Under the pieces are notes generated by a model. It saw only the letters and a list, made by a program, of their open reading frames with translations, was not told the DNA's origin and searched no databases. A stretch of DNA of 64,000 nt from Nannochloropsis oceanica (Eukaryota; Sar; Eustigmatophyceae; Eustigmatales; Monodopsidaceae): the NCBI GenBank assembly GCA_004519485.1, contig CP038125.1, forward strand, positions 62,001-126,000, in the 5' to 3' direction. Positions within the stretch are counted from its first letter, which is position 1. Each line of letters starts with the position of its first letter. Both the position numbers and the translations under genes were made by a program. Of the stretch, positions 34,201 to 46,811 are shown one piece after another.

Positions 34201-37200
34201 AGGTCATGATCAAGGTCGGCCCTTCGGTGCCATCGGCCGTGAGGCCGGGGGGGAAGGGGCAGGAAGCAGGCGAGGAGGGGGGGGAGAGGGACTGGATCTT
34301 CAGAGTGAGCAATTGTAGGGTGGCAAGGGAGGAAGAAGGAGAGGAGGAGGAGAAGGAGGGAGAAGAGGAGGAGGAGGAAGAAGAAGAGGAGGAGGAGAAC
34401 GAGTCGGAAGAAAAGGAGAGTTTAAACGTCATTTTCCCAACCAAGAGATGCAGTGCTGTAGCGGAGGCAAGGTCGAGGAGGTGGAAGACGCAATGCCCGC
34501 CCTACTGCACCCTCTCTCAGTTCTGCACCCGCCAGCAGCAGTGGACCAGGACGATCGACATCGTCTCCCAGGGCGTCGCCATCCGCTGGACCTCTCTCCA
34601 GCTGCTCCGTGTCATCAAAACCTCCCAGGACGTGACCCTTTCGGTCTGGGTCTTCCTCCTCCGCCTTCGTCGCTCCTTCCACACCCTCTTTCCTGCCCTC
34701 ATTCCCGACAAGAGAGGTGCTGTGACTGCGCCGCTGGACGATTTAAAAACGTTGGAGCGAATGGCGCGGGAGTTCCCCTTCCTGGTGGGCGGGAAGGGAA
34801 TGGAGAGGCGTCATCGCTTGTTTGTCAGGGACGTGCGGGCAGAAGCCTTCTTCTTCTTGGAGGAGGAGGAGGAGGAGGAGGAGGGAGTAAAGGGAGGAGG
34901 GAAAGAGGACGAGATTTTGGGAATGAAGGACGAAGGGAAAGAGGGAGCGACGAGCCTTGTCCCCCCTCCCTCCCTGCGTCCTCCTGTCCGCGTGTCCGTT
35001 AACGTCGGCGAGATGGCCTCGGATGACTTGCCCGCGCTCTGGGCCCTCCGCGGCCTCTCTCTCGTCGTCTCGGACAGGGGTGAGGGCGAGGAAGGGAGGG
35101 AGGTAGGAGAAGAGGACCCGACCTTGCTCTTGAGCGAGGCGACAATCATGCACACTCTCGACGACGAGGGCCAAGAAGGAGGAGGAAGAGTAGTGCTGGG
35201 AGAATTCCTCCAGGAGCTTCGCGTCCGCCACCGTTGCTGCGGTTCGCCCTCCCTCCCTCCCTCCCTCCCCCCCTCCCTCCTCTCCGGCATCGAGGGCCAC
35301 TCCATCCTCCTCACGGGCCTGGTGCTCCGCCTCGGCCGCTCCCTGCCCCTGGGGAGGCTCCTCCCCCCCACCCTTCCCCACGTCCTGGCCCTCTTTCAAT
35401 CTCTCCAAGACCTGCCCTCGAAATGGACGCCCTCCCACCCCGACTTCTCCCGCCTGTTCCGTCGCCCCACCTGGCGGGGAGGGAGGAAGGAGGAAGGGAG
35501 GGTGTGGTTGGGGATGGAGGATGTGGGACTGGAGGTGGGCGATGATAAGCTCGAGTCGTGGCTGGACGGGATAAAGCCCGTGTGGAAGGAGGAGATGAGA
35601 AACAGAGCGGTCAGACAGGAGGTGACGCGCAGACATGCTGACCACTTGTCGAGGCGGGTGGTGAGGGAGGGATCCTCTCTCCTTCAGGCCCTCGGGCGGC
35701 ATCTGGGGGAGAAGGAGGGGGAGTACTACGCGAGGGCACTGAAGAGAGCGAGGAGGGGAGGGAGAGAGGGAGAGAGGGAAGGTGGGAGGCCTTGTCTGGT
35801 GAGAGTGAGGGTAGAGAAAGTGGTATCGGAGGTGGAGCCATTGTCGGGAGCGGAGGTTTTGGAAAGGCTCAAGGGGCTGGATGAGTGTCCTCTACCCTCC
35901 TCCTCCTCCTCCTCCTCCTCCTCCCTCTTTGATCTTCTCGCCGGCATCCAGCTTATGCACCTCCATCTCTCCTCCCTTCAAGCCTATCACCGCCGGGCCT
36001 CCCAACCATTCCTCCGGCTCTCTTCTCTCACTTGCCACGCGCCCTCCCTTCTCCTCATTCAGCACGCAACCCTCCCTCAATACGCACTTCAGCAAGTCAT
36101 CTCCTTCTCCACCAGGGAGGAAGGGAAGAAACGGAGGAGGACAGGGAGACATAGGGGTGGGAAGGAGGGGTGCAGGCAGGAAGGGAGGGAGGTCGCACTT
36201 CGGCGGTCCTTCGTCAAGCCCTGCCTGTATGTTGACTTGCAGGTGGAGACAGAAGGGCTGCAGTTCGCCCTCAACCCTTCCCTCTTATCCCTCCCCGAGG
36301 ACCTCGCCTCCTATCTCGTCCTCGCCTTTCCTCCCTCCCTCACCCATCCTCCCTTTCTGGGTCTTGACCCTGCTGAGCGCGCTGCCCCTCTGTCTTGGTG
36401 GGACGAGCTGCGGTACCGCCTCCACGGCCAGGTTGACTACACAGGACACCGGACCTCCCTCCTCCTCCTCCATGTCCCTCCCCCCCCCCCCCCCTAGCAC
36501 TGCTTACTCCCCTTCCTCTAGTGTGATGGGGGAGGAGGACAGGGAGCACATTCGTCTCGATTTTCGCTCCCTCAGACTCCTCACCAACTCCATTTCCTCG
36601 TCCTCCTCCTCCTCCTCTTCCTCGCCGTCCTCCTCGCCCTCCTTCTCTCACTTTCTCCTTAACGCCAATCATATCTCCCTTTTCACCTCCCTGCCCTCCT
36701 TTCCCTCCCTTCCTCCCATTCTCTTCCTTCCCTCCCTCCACGGAGAAGTCTCCCTGCAGTGGCACCAACAAGACCCCCATGCCACTTATCGCACATACCC
36801 CCACCCATCGCCCCTCTCTCCCGTCTCCTCTCGTCCCCCCTCGGTCATAGGAGGGAAGGAAGGAGAGGGGGGGGGGCAGGGTGCTCTTCCCTATGCCGGG
36901 TTTCGGTCTCAGGGACTTAGCATCTCCCTCCAGGGGGAAGCCTGCCCTTCCTCCCTCCCACCCTCGTCCTCGCCCTTCTCACCAGAGCGAATGACAAGGA
37001 CGAGGGAGGGAGGGAGGGAGGGAGAGACAGTCATCCAGTTTTATGGCCTCGCCCTCCCTCCTTTTGTCGCCTGGACCCGCCGACTCTCCCTCGCTTTGAG
37101 CCATCCCTTCCCAGGAGGAGGACGAGGGAGTAAGGGAGAAGGGGCAGGAGGAGCAGGAAAAGGAGGGAGGGAGGAGGGAGGGAAAGGAGGGAGGAAGCAC

Positions 37201-39441
37201 TTGTCCAAAGCCCTGCATAGATTTTGTTCGATCGTTCGGAAGGTGCACGTGAGGGAGATAGGGATACAGGGAGGGCTGCGGATGAGGCTGCTGGAGAGCT
37301 TCCCCAGTGATGAGGAGGGACGAGGGGTAGAAATCAAAGTGAGGGAGAGGGTGGTGATGAAAATGTGCATGGAGAAGGAGGGTGGAGAGGGAAAGAAGGA
37401 AAGAGGCAAGGAGGGAGGGAAGGAGAGAGGGAAGGAGGGGGGGCGCGTGCTGGATCCGTTTCTGACTGGCTGGTTGTTGGGTGGAGGGAATCAGGGAGAG
37501 AGGGAGGGAGGACCTCTGTGGTATGTGTATGGGGTATCTGTTGTGGTGAAGGAAATGGAGGCACGTGTCTTGTCTTCTCTGCCTCATGTTGGGAAGGGAA
37601 ATGAGGGGAGGATGAAAGAGGAAATGGAGGAGGGCGAGGGGAGGGGAGGGAGGCGGGGAAAGGGCGAGGAGGGGGAAGAATGGGAGTCGGAGTTGTTGTT
37701 TTCCTTAGCGAGGGTAGAGTACGGACAGTGCACAATGAAGCCAAGGGCGAGCAAGGAAGGGAAGGAAGGAGAGTCAATGCAGCAGAGCAGCCTGCAGGAC
37801 ATGCTGGCATTGTTTAGGATCGAGCAAGGATTGGAGGGAGGGAAGGAAGCCGCGGTAGAGGCAAGAGAGGACCAGGCACCGGAGAGGGGCGTTCAAATCC
37901 GTGAAGGCGAAGAGGGCCCTCCCTCCTCCCTTACCTCCTTCCTCCCTCCCAGCCGACGTAGCAGCAACATGAGCGATTTTTTCCCCTCCTCCTTCGCCAC
38001 CGCTTCTCATGCAGCTGCCATTGCTGATGTTGCTGCTCCTGCTGCAGCAGCAGAGCCCTTCTTCCTCCATTCCCTCCTTTTGGACGACCTCCGCGTCCTT
38101 CTCTCCCTCGAAAGCCAGACCAGCCTTCGCCTCCTCTATCAAGCCCTCCTCAGACTCCTCCCCAAGATGTTGTCTGTTCCTCCCTCCCCGCCCACTTCCC
38201 CTCCTCCTCCTCCCGTCTCCTCCTCCACCAGCTGCCCTCCCCCATTAAAGCACCAGCACCAGCGGCAGCAGAAGATGTACAACTTGCTGTCCCTTCATTG
38301 TCGACGCGGCCAGGTCCAGGTCTTGGACAGCATCAACCATGCATGTGTGCTCCTAGGGATGGATGAAGCGTATCTAGAAGGAAGGGTAGGAGGAGGATGG
38401 GAGAAGGACGAGGGCGGTAGGGAGGAAGAGGGCGGACTCTTTCTTCAGGCCCTGGCCACGAGGGTGGTGAGGCCTCTCTCCGCGTCCCTTCTGACAACCG
38501 TCCAAGCTTGCTACCTCCTGGTCGCCCCCACTGACGTGGACATCTCCCTCGACCTCCTCTGGCTCCCCCCCTCTCCCTTCCCCTGCTCTCCCCCCTCCCT
38601 CCCTCCTTTGGACCTCGGTCTCCTCCGGCCCCTCCTCCATCCCTTCCCTCTCGATCTGTACATGGTGTCAGCCCAGTCCTCCTCTTCCTCCCACCTCTCC
38701 TTCAAAACTGCTCTCCCCCCTCTCTTCCTCTTCCTCGACAACAATCACCTCTTCCTCCTCCGTCGGGCCCTGCAACGCTTTCTCCTCGACTTTCGCCCTC
38801 TCTCCCTCCCTCCCCCTGAGTCTTTTCCCTCCGCCTCCCCCTCGATTCCCCCCACTCATTCGCCTTCTACTGCAGCGGCTGCTGCCCTCCTCTTCCCATC
38901 TCCTTCTCGTCCATATCACACGTCTTCCTCCCGAGGAGGAGGAGGAGAAGGAGGAGGAGAAGGAGGAGGCAAAGGAGGAGGAGGAGGAGGAGAGACGGAG
39001 GGAAGAGGGGCATTGCTTGCCAGCCTGAAGGAGGAGAGGAGGGTGCGTGATTGGGAGCAGCAGCACCTGCTGTACATTTACTCGGACATAAGAGGGACGA
39101 TATTCTTGCCTTCTCTGCATGAGGGAGGGTGGGAGGGCGGGAGGGAGGGAGGTCCTTGCCTAGAGGAGACGTTTTGGAGCCTGGCCGCCTTCACGAAGGA
39201 AGGGTTGGGGATAGAGGTAGCAGAGGAGGGAAGGAGGAAGGGAGGGATAGTGTTTCGTGAATGGATGGAGGCATGGATTCTGGACTTGGACGAAGAAGTG
39301 CAAGCCAGGAAGGAGGCCGCTGAACGCGCCGCAGACGCATACCTCGCCATCCATCACTCCCTCGAGCCACAGGCCCTGCTCAAGAGAAGCACCCACCTAG
39401 ACATTCGTGTCCGAGCCTGCCACCTAACCCTTCTCCTCCCC

Positions 39442-39476
<35 letters not shown>

Positions 39477-41429
39477 GCAACCCTTCCTCCGCGTCGCCCT
39501 TGGCCCCGGGAGAGGGACGTGGGGAGTTGCGAAGGACGGGGGGAAGAGACTCACCATTGACCTCGCTGGTCTGAAAGTCGAAGACATACGGACACGAGGA
39601 GTAGGAAGGGAAGGGGGGAAAGAGGGAGGAGACGTAGGTAGCCCTGGAGGAGGCGGACGGGGTACATTGGTTTTGTTTGCGGCCGCTCAAAAAGGGAGGG
39701 AGGGAGGGGGGGGAGGAGGGGAAGCAGCACCTACTTCACCGCTCCCGGGAAGTGAGTGTGGGTTAGGCTATTTTGGTGGGGGGGAGGGAGAGAAGGCAGA
39801 AAGGGAGGGAGGGTTGGTCCTGCAAGTGCAGGCGGATGTGGGGGTGCCTGTGGGGAGATTGACGATTTTGAGGCACTTGGAGATAAATTGTTGCCCCTTG
39901 ACGGTGAGGTTGACCCGGGGCCTAGCGGTACAGATATACGAATTTTACGCCTCGGTCTCGGGGGAGCTACATGATGAGAATCGAGGGAGGGATGGAGAAA
40001 AGGGAGAGTTGCTATTACTTTCAAAGCAACAGCAACACCGGCAGGCTGCGGGGAAGATCCCGCCGCCGAAGACTAATAAGGTTGCCCACCCTCCTCTTCC
40101 CTCCTCCTCTTCCTCGTCGTCCTCCTCCTCTTCCTCCTCATCATTCTCCTCCTCCTCCTCCACCACCACCATCTCCTCCTCCTCCTTCACCCCTTCCTCT
40201 TCCTACACCACGATGGCCACCACCCCAAACCGCCGCACGACCTACTCCATCTTCTCCTCTTCCACCAACGCCTCTGTCCCCCGTCCCTCGCAACCAACCG
40301 CACCTCTTTCCTCCCCATCCTCTTCGACCGCCCTTCTCACCAAAAAGCAACAGCAGCAACAGCAAGAGGCAGGAGCAGCCCTTGAAGAGAGGGCAGCGAG
40401 GAATATCGTCTTTAAGCACTTTAGACTGGGCGAAATCAATATCTTCTTCTCCTATTCGGGGGCTAAATGGGGCAATCTCGGTACGTTTCCTCCATCCCTC
40501 CCTCCCCCCCTCTTTACATTAATAATCCCATCGTAGATACATCTCATTGCATACACACTTACCCTCCTTTCTCATCTTCTTTACTCCCTTTCTTACTCCC
40601 TCCCTCCCCAACACAAATAGAGGATGTGGAGCATCTGCATTTGAAGCTTCACGCGTTGGTCTATACCAACAAGACGCTCAGTGCTCAGGAGTTTCTGAAG
40701 AAAGTAAGGAAAAATGTCATCTTGGACTTATTCAAGCAAGTGAATCGAAATTTTAAGAATCTTGGAGCCTGGATACGCGGGTCGATGTTTGTGAGTGGGT
40801 GGCAGGCTTTTGAGGAGGGAGAGGAGGAGGAGGAGGATGATGAGGAGGATGAGAAGGAAGATGAGAAGGACGAGTATTGTGAGGAGGATTGTGTACATGG
40901 CCTGAAGAAGGAGGGAAGGAGAGAGGAAAGGCGGCCGGTGTCAGTGGGTAGAGGGTTGATGGGGTTATTACCTTCAGTGCCGATTGTCCTGTCACCCTCC
41001 CTCCCTTCCTCCCCCTCCTCCTTTGCGTCCTCGGTATTTCCCTCTTCTTCCAGCTCTCGACAAAGTAGCTCTACTGCTCCTTTTTCTGGGGAAAGGAAGG
41101 AGGGAAGGCTGCCGCAATCATCCAACCCTCCCTTGAGTGGTAGTAGCAGGAGCATCAGCAATATACCGCGTCCTTTTTCTCCTCCTGTCGATGTCTCTGT
41201 CGCTGGCTCTGGTATAACAGACAGAGAGAGGCCTGTAATGCTTCTCTTTGGAGGAATAGAAGCAGGAAATCAGAAAGAAAAGGCGAGTGGGAAGGAAAGA
41301 GGAAAACAGAGCCCAGCTGTGGAAGATAGGAAGACGTTATTTGGAGATGTAGGAAGGGAGGGACGAGAAGGTGGAGTCAAAGGGGGAGGCGGCTTTCTAG
41401 GTCGATTTATGAGTGGAGGAAAGCCATGA
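31287..41429 (+). CDS. Bridge-like lipid transfer protein (BLTP2/FMP27/SABRE type)
   Basis: A ~3,330-residue protein lies in two exons (31287-40480, 40621-41429). It starts with a membrane anchor (FLLGFLLILLLGMGAIAVIF) and then a basic strand-rich segment, as in repeating-beta-groove lipid-transfer proteins. Near residue 1,700 is SWWDELRYRLHGQ, the GFWDK-type signature of FMP27/SABRE/Hobbit. The last exon carries YTNKTLSAQEFLKKVRKN and VNRNFKNLGAWI, typical of the family's C-terminus. These proteins form hydrophobic channels at ER-plasma-membrane contacts. Long poly-Ser, Glu and Gln tracts interrupt the fold. At 36480-36494 a 15-C run shifts the frame: the two halves read as one protein only if the run length differs. 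An intron there would remove the conserved RYRLHG, so a homopolymer error is likelier. Confidence 0.75.
32085..32196 (+). repeat. (TCC)n trinucleotide tract coding poly-Ser
   Basis: A nearly pure TCC array lies within the BLTP2-like coding region and encodes more than 30 Ser. It is open in several frames on both strands, which explains overlapping low-complexity frames there. Confidence 0.9.
39440..39481 (+). repeat. (CAG/CAA)n tract coding poly-Gln
   Basis: A run of about 14 Gln codons lies in the BLTP2-like gene. Similar CAG arrays on the sense strand of PPIP5K lie at 6067-6102 and 6684-6719. Confidence 0.9.
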
Positions 41430-42659
41430 GAGGATAATAATATGGAAGAAAAACTGAAAGATGAGAGTTTGTGTTGAGAATGGAAATAACCAGAATTGAT
41501 GACGAGACTGATAAATAAATAAAGATGCAAGAGGTTGAGGAGAATGAAGAGTTTAGGATTACCGAATCCATTGTAAATTGATGAATCAGAATTACAAATT
41601 TCAAGGAAAAAAAACAACAAGATGAACAATAAGGAATATGAGAAGCAGGAGGTGCTCTTCAGGGAATTGTCTATTAAACAACTAGAGAGTCTGTGAAAGT
41701 CATATAGGATCGAGCTATTTTTTTTCTCTAATAAACTGCCTCAAGACTTCGCCATACAGACAGGTCGTCAGCGTGCAAAACACATCATGTGAGACCAACA
41801 AAGAGTTATAGTTTGGTCTTGATTACGAGGTCAGGCTTGCGAAAAAAAGGAAGGGAAAGGAGGGGCAGTGACAGGAAAGGAAGGGAAAGGAGGGGCAGTG
41901 ACAGGAAAGGAAGGGAACAGGAGAAGTCGGAAGGAACCTAAGACGCGGTGGAGCTTGGCGTATCTGCTGCCGAGAGAGAATTAGCTGGTGCCTGCGGGAT
42001 AGAGGGATGAAGAGGCCGGAATCTTGAAGGTGTCAGCTGAACGGTTGAGGGATTGGCTGGTCAATCAACAAGACAACAACAAGATCATGAGCTCATGATG
42101 ACAAGGATAGTTCATAAGTTTAAAAGGCGGGGAGGAAAAGTACACGTGCCCACAGAGCAGTTGCTCGTTGATGCCACTTCGCAACTTACCTCACGAACAC
42201 GAGAGATCAATGTCGTGGACTTTAGTCGCAAAGCAAAGGGGACTGGCTTGTTTGGGTTTAAGTCAGCCCTCTCTCCCAATTCATGGGCGAGTGGTGTCCT
42301 CATACTTATAATGAAACAAACATCGATCCAAAAATGATGAGGCTCGATGGAATCGCTCGAAAAGCGAATGAGGTTTTAACTTATCTTCTTCAAGTGCTTC
42401 ATAAATTTTTCTCTCCCTGTCCTTCATCTTTATTGATTCCGTTGTTGTTGGGCTCAAATTGTCGACCCTTCATTGTCCATGTATATGATATATATCATTC
42501 AATATTTCCTCCTTTCCTCGCTTCCTAGCATTTACAATTCAATTTCTTAATAGTGGTGGATGCGAGTTGAAAAAAGCTGCTCCCTCTCTTCTGCTCTTCC
42601 TCCTCTCCACTCCTTTTCCTCCTCTCCCCTCACTCGGCAACGATAGACGTTCAACTGGG
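41430..42659. other. Gene-poor stretch between BLTP2-like and PAP genes
   Basis: This is a convergent 3' region. It holds a 30-base tandem repeat (41846-41918) and AT-rich DNA. A 94-codon plus-strand frame (42053-42337) has no low-complexity bias but no recognisable family either; I leave it as unproven. Confidence 0.4.
41846..41918. repeat. 30-bp tandem repeat, about 2.4 copies
   Basis: The unit begins AAAGGAAGGGAAAGGAGGGG and ends in CAGTGACAGG. Two identical copies are followed by a partial one. Confidence 0.95.
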
Positions 42660-45600
42660 TTACGGAAAGCGTCGGCGCTTCACCGTCGCCGCAGCATGAG
42701 CACCCAAAGGAGGAGCACCAGCGCAAGAGTACACCACACGACTATCAAGTGGAAGCGTGCTGCTGTTGCTGCTTTTGCTGCTGATGCTTCTACTGCTCTC
42801 ATCTGTTGGGCTTATTGGAATAATGAGGACCTTTCTTTCCCCCCCTTGACCTATTCCTCCTTCTCCTGCCTGCCCTCGTGTTCCGTCTTTACACCTTGTT
42901 CCTCTCCCTCTTTCACCCCTGCTTCCCTCCTCTCTTCTCCCTCCTTTTCCTGTTCCTCCTCCTCGGGAGGAAGAACATCTTATTACAGTTGCACCAGCTG
43001 GTGCTCCTTGCGCCACTGCTTCCGCTGCTGGGGCTACTGCTGGTGGTGGTGCTACTGCTTGTGCAAGTTCCGCATTTTGGATGTTCCCCTTCTTCTTATG
43101 TCGTCTCTTGGGTTTTGAAGGCTGGACTTTCGGTGGTGGTAGTTGTAGCCACTGCTTGTGGTATTGGTGATGGTGGTGCTGGTAGCGTTGGTAGAGTTGT
43201 TGATGTTGGTACTGCTGGTAGGGCGGCAGCTGCTGTAAGAAATGCTGCTGAAGCTGCTGCTGGTGCTGTTGCTGCTCCAGTTCATACCACACTGCTATCC
43301 CCTGCCCCCCCCCTTTTCTCCCTCCCGCTCTTCCATCCGCTTCTCTTGCTCCTCTTCCTCCTCCTCCTCCTTCTCTTCCTCCTCCTCCTCCTCCTCCTCC
43401 TCCTCCTCTTCCTCCTAATCCATCTCCTCCTCCCGTTCCTCCTCCTTTTGGGCCCCGCCCTCCGAGCTTCATGACTGGCCAGTGAGCAGGTCGTGTCCAG
43501 GTGTTGTTCATTCCTCCTCCCCCCTTTTCTCCTTTTCCTTCTGCTTCTCCTACTCTTTCCATTCCTCCTGGCCCTCCCCATTCCGATATCCTTGCAAAGG
43601 GCACGGCTGACGTCGGTTGAGAATGCTTTCCTCCCCCTCTTCCTTTTTCTCCTTCTCCTCCCTCTCCCATTCTTCCTCTTGTATACGGAGCATCGCCATC
43701 CGTACCGCTGCTGCTGTCGCTGCCGTTCCTCCCCCTCCTGCTGCTGCTGCTGCTGCTGCTGCTGTATGTGCTAGCTTGGCCATTTATACATCCTTCACTT
43801 TCCAACCCTCTTTGACTACTCTCTCCTTGTCCATCCACCACTGCCCTCTTCCTCTTATTTTGTTCTTGCTGCTGATGCTCCAGCTGCAGGGGAGGATGAA
43901 GAGGCTCAGCAACAGGGAGAGGAGGAGGATTAGACAGTTCTCGAGCGAAGCAGCAGGGAGGGAGGAGCGGACGGGTAACATGCTGAATATCAATATGCAT
44001 GCTAGGAGAACGGTGCTGCCAGATATTGACCTGGGGAGAATGGGAGGGAGGGAAATAAGGATATGGGAGGCGAAAGTGAGCTTAGTCGTCTGTGTTACTG
44101 TCTACTAAAGATCAAAAGGAAGGAATGAAGGAGGGACGGAGACAGGATCGAATCAACCACCTTTACCTTGAGCAAGAAATCCTCTACAGCAGGGGAAATG
44201 TCGTAGTTGTTGACTGAAGCTTCAAACACCAACGCCACAAAAAACGAGACCCGCCGCCTAGCTCCTTCCCCCTGCTGGCGATAAGCAGCAGAAGAGGGAA
44301 ACGGATTAGGCAGGGCCTCAGCCAGAGGGTAGCTATGAAGAAGCGGCGGCTGTTCCAGCGCCATAATTAGCGACCGTAGCCTTGACTCCACCCACCCAAA
44401 CCACCGGCTAAACTCCCCCCTCTTTTCCTCTCTCCCTTCCTGCACCCAGACGTCCACCTGCAGAAAGTTGTGAAACCGAGTGAAGTACGGAGAAACTTCA
44501 AACAAACTCTCCCACCTTTCCTTCCTCCTCGCCATTAGCTTACTCGTAGGGCCTAATGCCCAGCTTCTTGTCAAGATTGCGGCTCGTTTTAGCTCTTCCT
44601 GTAGCCTTCTAAGTTGTGGCATGCCCACGTTGAACGCGCTATTCATAGAGGGAAATGCAGGAGTAATTAGCGGCATCAAGCTGTTGTTGCTGCTGCTGCT
44701 GCTGCTCCAGGGGGGGTACCAGACGGAAAGGTGGTCAAAGGCAGGATGGGGTGGGGAAACGATGGGGCAGAGGAGGACGGGGGTGGAGGCGGAAGGCCAG
44801 TTCCACTGAGAGTAGACGCGGAAGAAGACGAGGAGGAGCTTGGAGGGGGAGGCGTGAGGGTAGCGTTGACAGATAAATGCCACCAGGATGGCCCAGCTTA
44901 CTCCTCCAAGGAAACCGAGGACGCTGCTGTATAGCCCTCGGCGCTTGGCCCAGAGTTTGACCGCGCGGAGGGTGCTGGTGAAATGTCCAACGTGTGGCAC
45001 GAGCTTCAAGATCATCTCGGCTACCCGCACCCCATTCACGGACCTTGCACCTCCGTCGTCCAAGCCCTGCAAGTAACGCAGGTCTAGTAGGTCCATCACC
45101 CTTCCCTCCCTCCCTTCCTCTCTCCCGTCCTCGCCATCGCCATCGCCTTCTTCTAGTCGAAGGGAGACAAAAAGCAAGTCCACCGCGATCCCGCCCAGTA
45201 CGAACTTGACAACTGGTGTGTACGCCTCGGGCACCGGGCAGACATCGCGCACTCCTTCGTGTGTCATTAGTTTTTGGCCTACAAAATCACTAAAGAAATC
45301 CATGCGGGAGGCAAATCCTGCGTGTTTGTATAGTTTGCAGAAAGGAAAGGAGAGTTAGACAAGGCTACAGTAACCTTTTCCCTTCTTCCGTGGCAACACC
45401 CATAAGACCCAGACACACAGTTCAAGCCTCCCTCTTTCTATCCCCCCTCTTTCTTCATTCTTCTTCATTCTTTTACCGTGGGGAATGATAAGCAGCAAGT
45501 CCAAGTCGGAAGTGGGGTCATGACAGTCGAGCCGATAGGAGCCAAAGGGTAGAAGAACGGGTTTGGGAGGGGAGGGAGGACGGGAATGGGTTGGCATGGT

Positions 45601-46038
45601 GCTGGAAGCTGTTACTGCAGTGGCTGCCACTCCTTTTGCCGTTGAGCTTTCTAGGGCGATATTGGCGGAAGCAGCTGGGGTTGTGGTGGTGGAGCTGGTT
45701 GTGGTAACGGTCACTGGATTAGCAGCAGTAGTGGCACAGAAGGAGGGTGCACCCACAGGTGTCGCCACCGGAGCCGCTGCCGTCGCCTTCCTCATCCCCT
45801 CCTTCTCGGGCCTCAACACCTCGCACCATTCCTCCGCCAGCCCCTGTAGGGTGGTTAGGACCTGTTTGCGTGCCGTGGCCATGTCCCCGCTTTCGTACGA
45901 GCCCAATGCCCGCATGTAGGCCTTTAAATTGGAGGTGGCCTCCTTTTCCGCTGCTGTGGGTTGGTCGAGGCTGATGGGCGGGGTCATGCCCAGGTAAAGT
46001 GAGGTACAAGGACCAAAAGAGGGCGCGGGAAGAGCCAT
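42660..46038 (-). CDS. PAP: Nuclear poly(A) polymerase
   Basis: Three exons (46038-45477, 45317-44167, 44030-42660) give about 1,027 residues in phase. The nucleotidyltransferase core has FGSYRLDCHDPTSDLDLLLI (GS loop and two catalytic Asp), and the third Asp is in VLGGIAVDLLFVSL. Then come SVNGVRVAEMILKLVP, FTSTLRAVKLWAKRRGLYS, VLGFLGGVSWAILVAF and SLMPLITPAFPSMNSAFNV. The C-terminal RNA-binding part runs across the last junction (VNIWQHRSPSMHIDIQHV). This is the eukaryotic PAPOLA/Pap1 order; the enzyme adds poly(A) tails to cleaved pre-mRNA in the nucleus. The last exon adds a ~430-residue Gly/Gln/His-rich tail with KPKRRHKKK and a final KRRRF, likely nuclear signals. The frame stays open up to ATG 46467; 46038 fits the family better. 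Confidence 0.93.
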
Positions 46039-46811
46039 GCTGCTTGCTGCGCGGCGACGGCAGCCTCCCCGTTTGGCCGGGTGGGGAGACACAAACCGGC
46101 CGGCAAGGGAAGAAACTTTGTGTGTGAGAGGTAAGGACGTGAGATACAGAAATTGGTGGGCGTGGAGTTGGGGAGATCGTGTAAATGGGTAGTGACTGAC
46201 TAAAACAGGCATTTTGGTGTTCCGACATGGCAATCGTCGTCGGACGGCAGCCAGATTAAGTTCGCTCTCACAATCTTGATGACAAACGCCGTTTTCTAAA
46301 AATAATGTGTATCTCACGAGCATATACCATACCCAATACACAGGCACCTGCACGAAGAGCGCGACAGTCAAATCGGCGGGGTTGTGTGGGTCATTGGGTT
46401 TCTTTTGAGCCGTGATTGAGACAAGCGGGCTGCTAGTGCGAGTCTCTGGAAGGCAACGCACATTCATTCTTCTTCTTGGAGCAACACGGGCGATACCAGG
46501 GGCAAGTCAACAGACGGGAGAAACATAACTTCCAGCCGCCCATCTAAATTGCACGGTAATGAAGTCAACAAGAAAATTCAGGGTAGTGGGTTTGGCATGT
46601 GGCTCGGAAAAAATGTCTCCGAGCGCTCCTGCTTCTCTGTTTTCCGCATCAAGCCTTTGTTCCCCTGTACCGCCCCTTGCTCCCCTACGAACACATCTAT
46701 CCATGCCTAGCGTACTTCATGCTGCTTCTCGCGGTCAGTATAAATCTCCGCAAATTCCATGTTCTTTTTCCGTTTCCTCCTTCTCCATCCTTTTCAGCCT
46801 AGATAAGAAAA
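46039..46811. promoter_or_regulatory. Divergent region PAP/VPS29
   Basis: The 773 bases lie between two opposite starts. The PAP frame remains open through 46467, so part of this could be coding if an upstream start is used. Confidence 0.4.

Noticed and set aside
36410-36497. An 85-nt intron from GTACCG to CCCCTAG joining the two BLTP2-like frames
   Set aside because: Phase works, but it would delete RYRLHG, which is part of the conserved family block, so a homopolymer-length problem is the better explanation.
42878-43474. Leu-rich plus-strand frame resembling a membrane protein
   Set aside because: It lies antisense to the Gly/Gln/Glu-rich tail of poly(A) polymerase and is explained by repeat codons.
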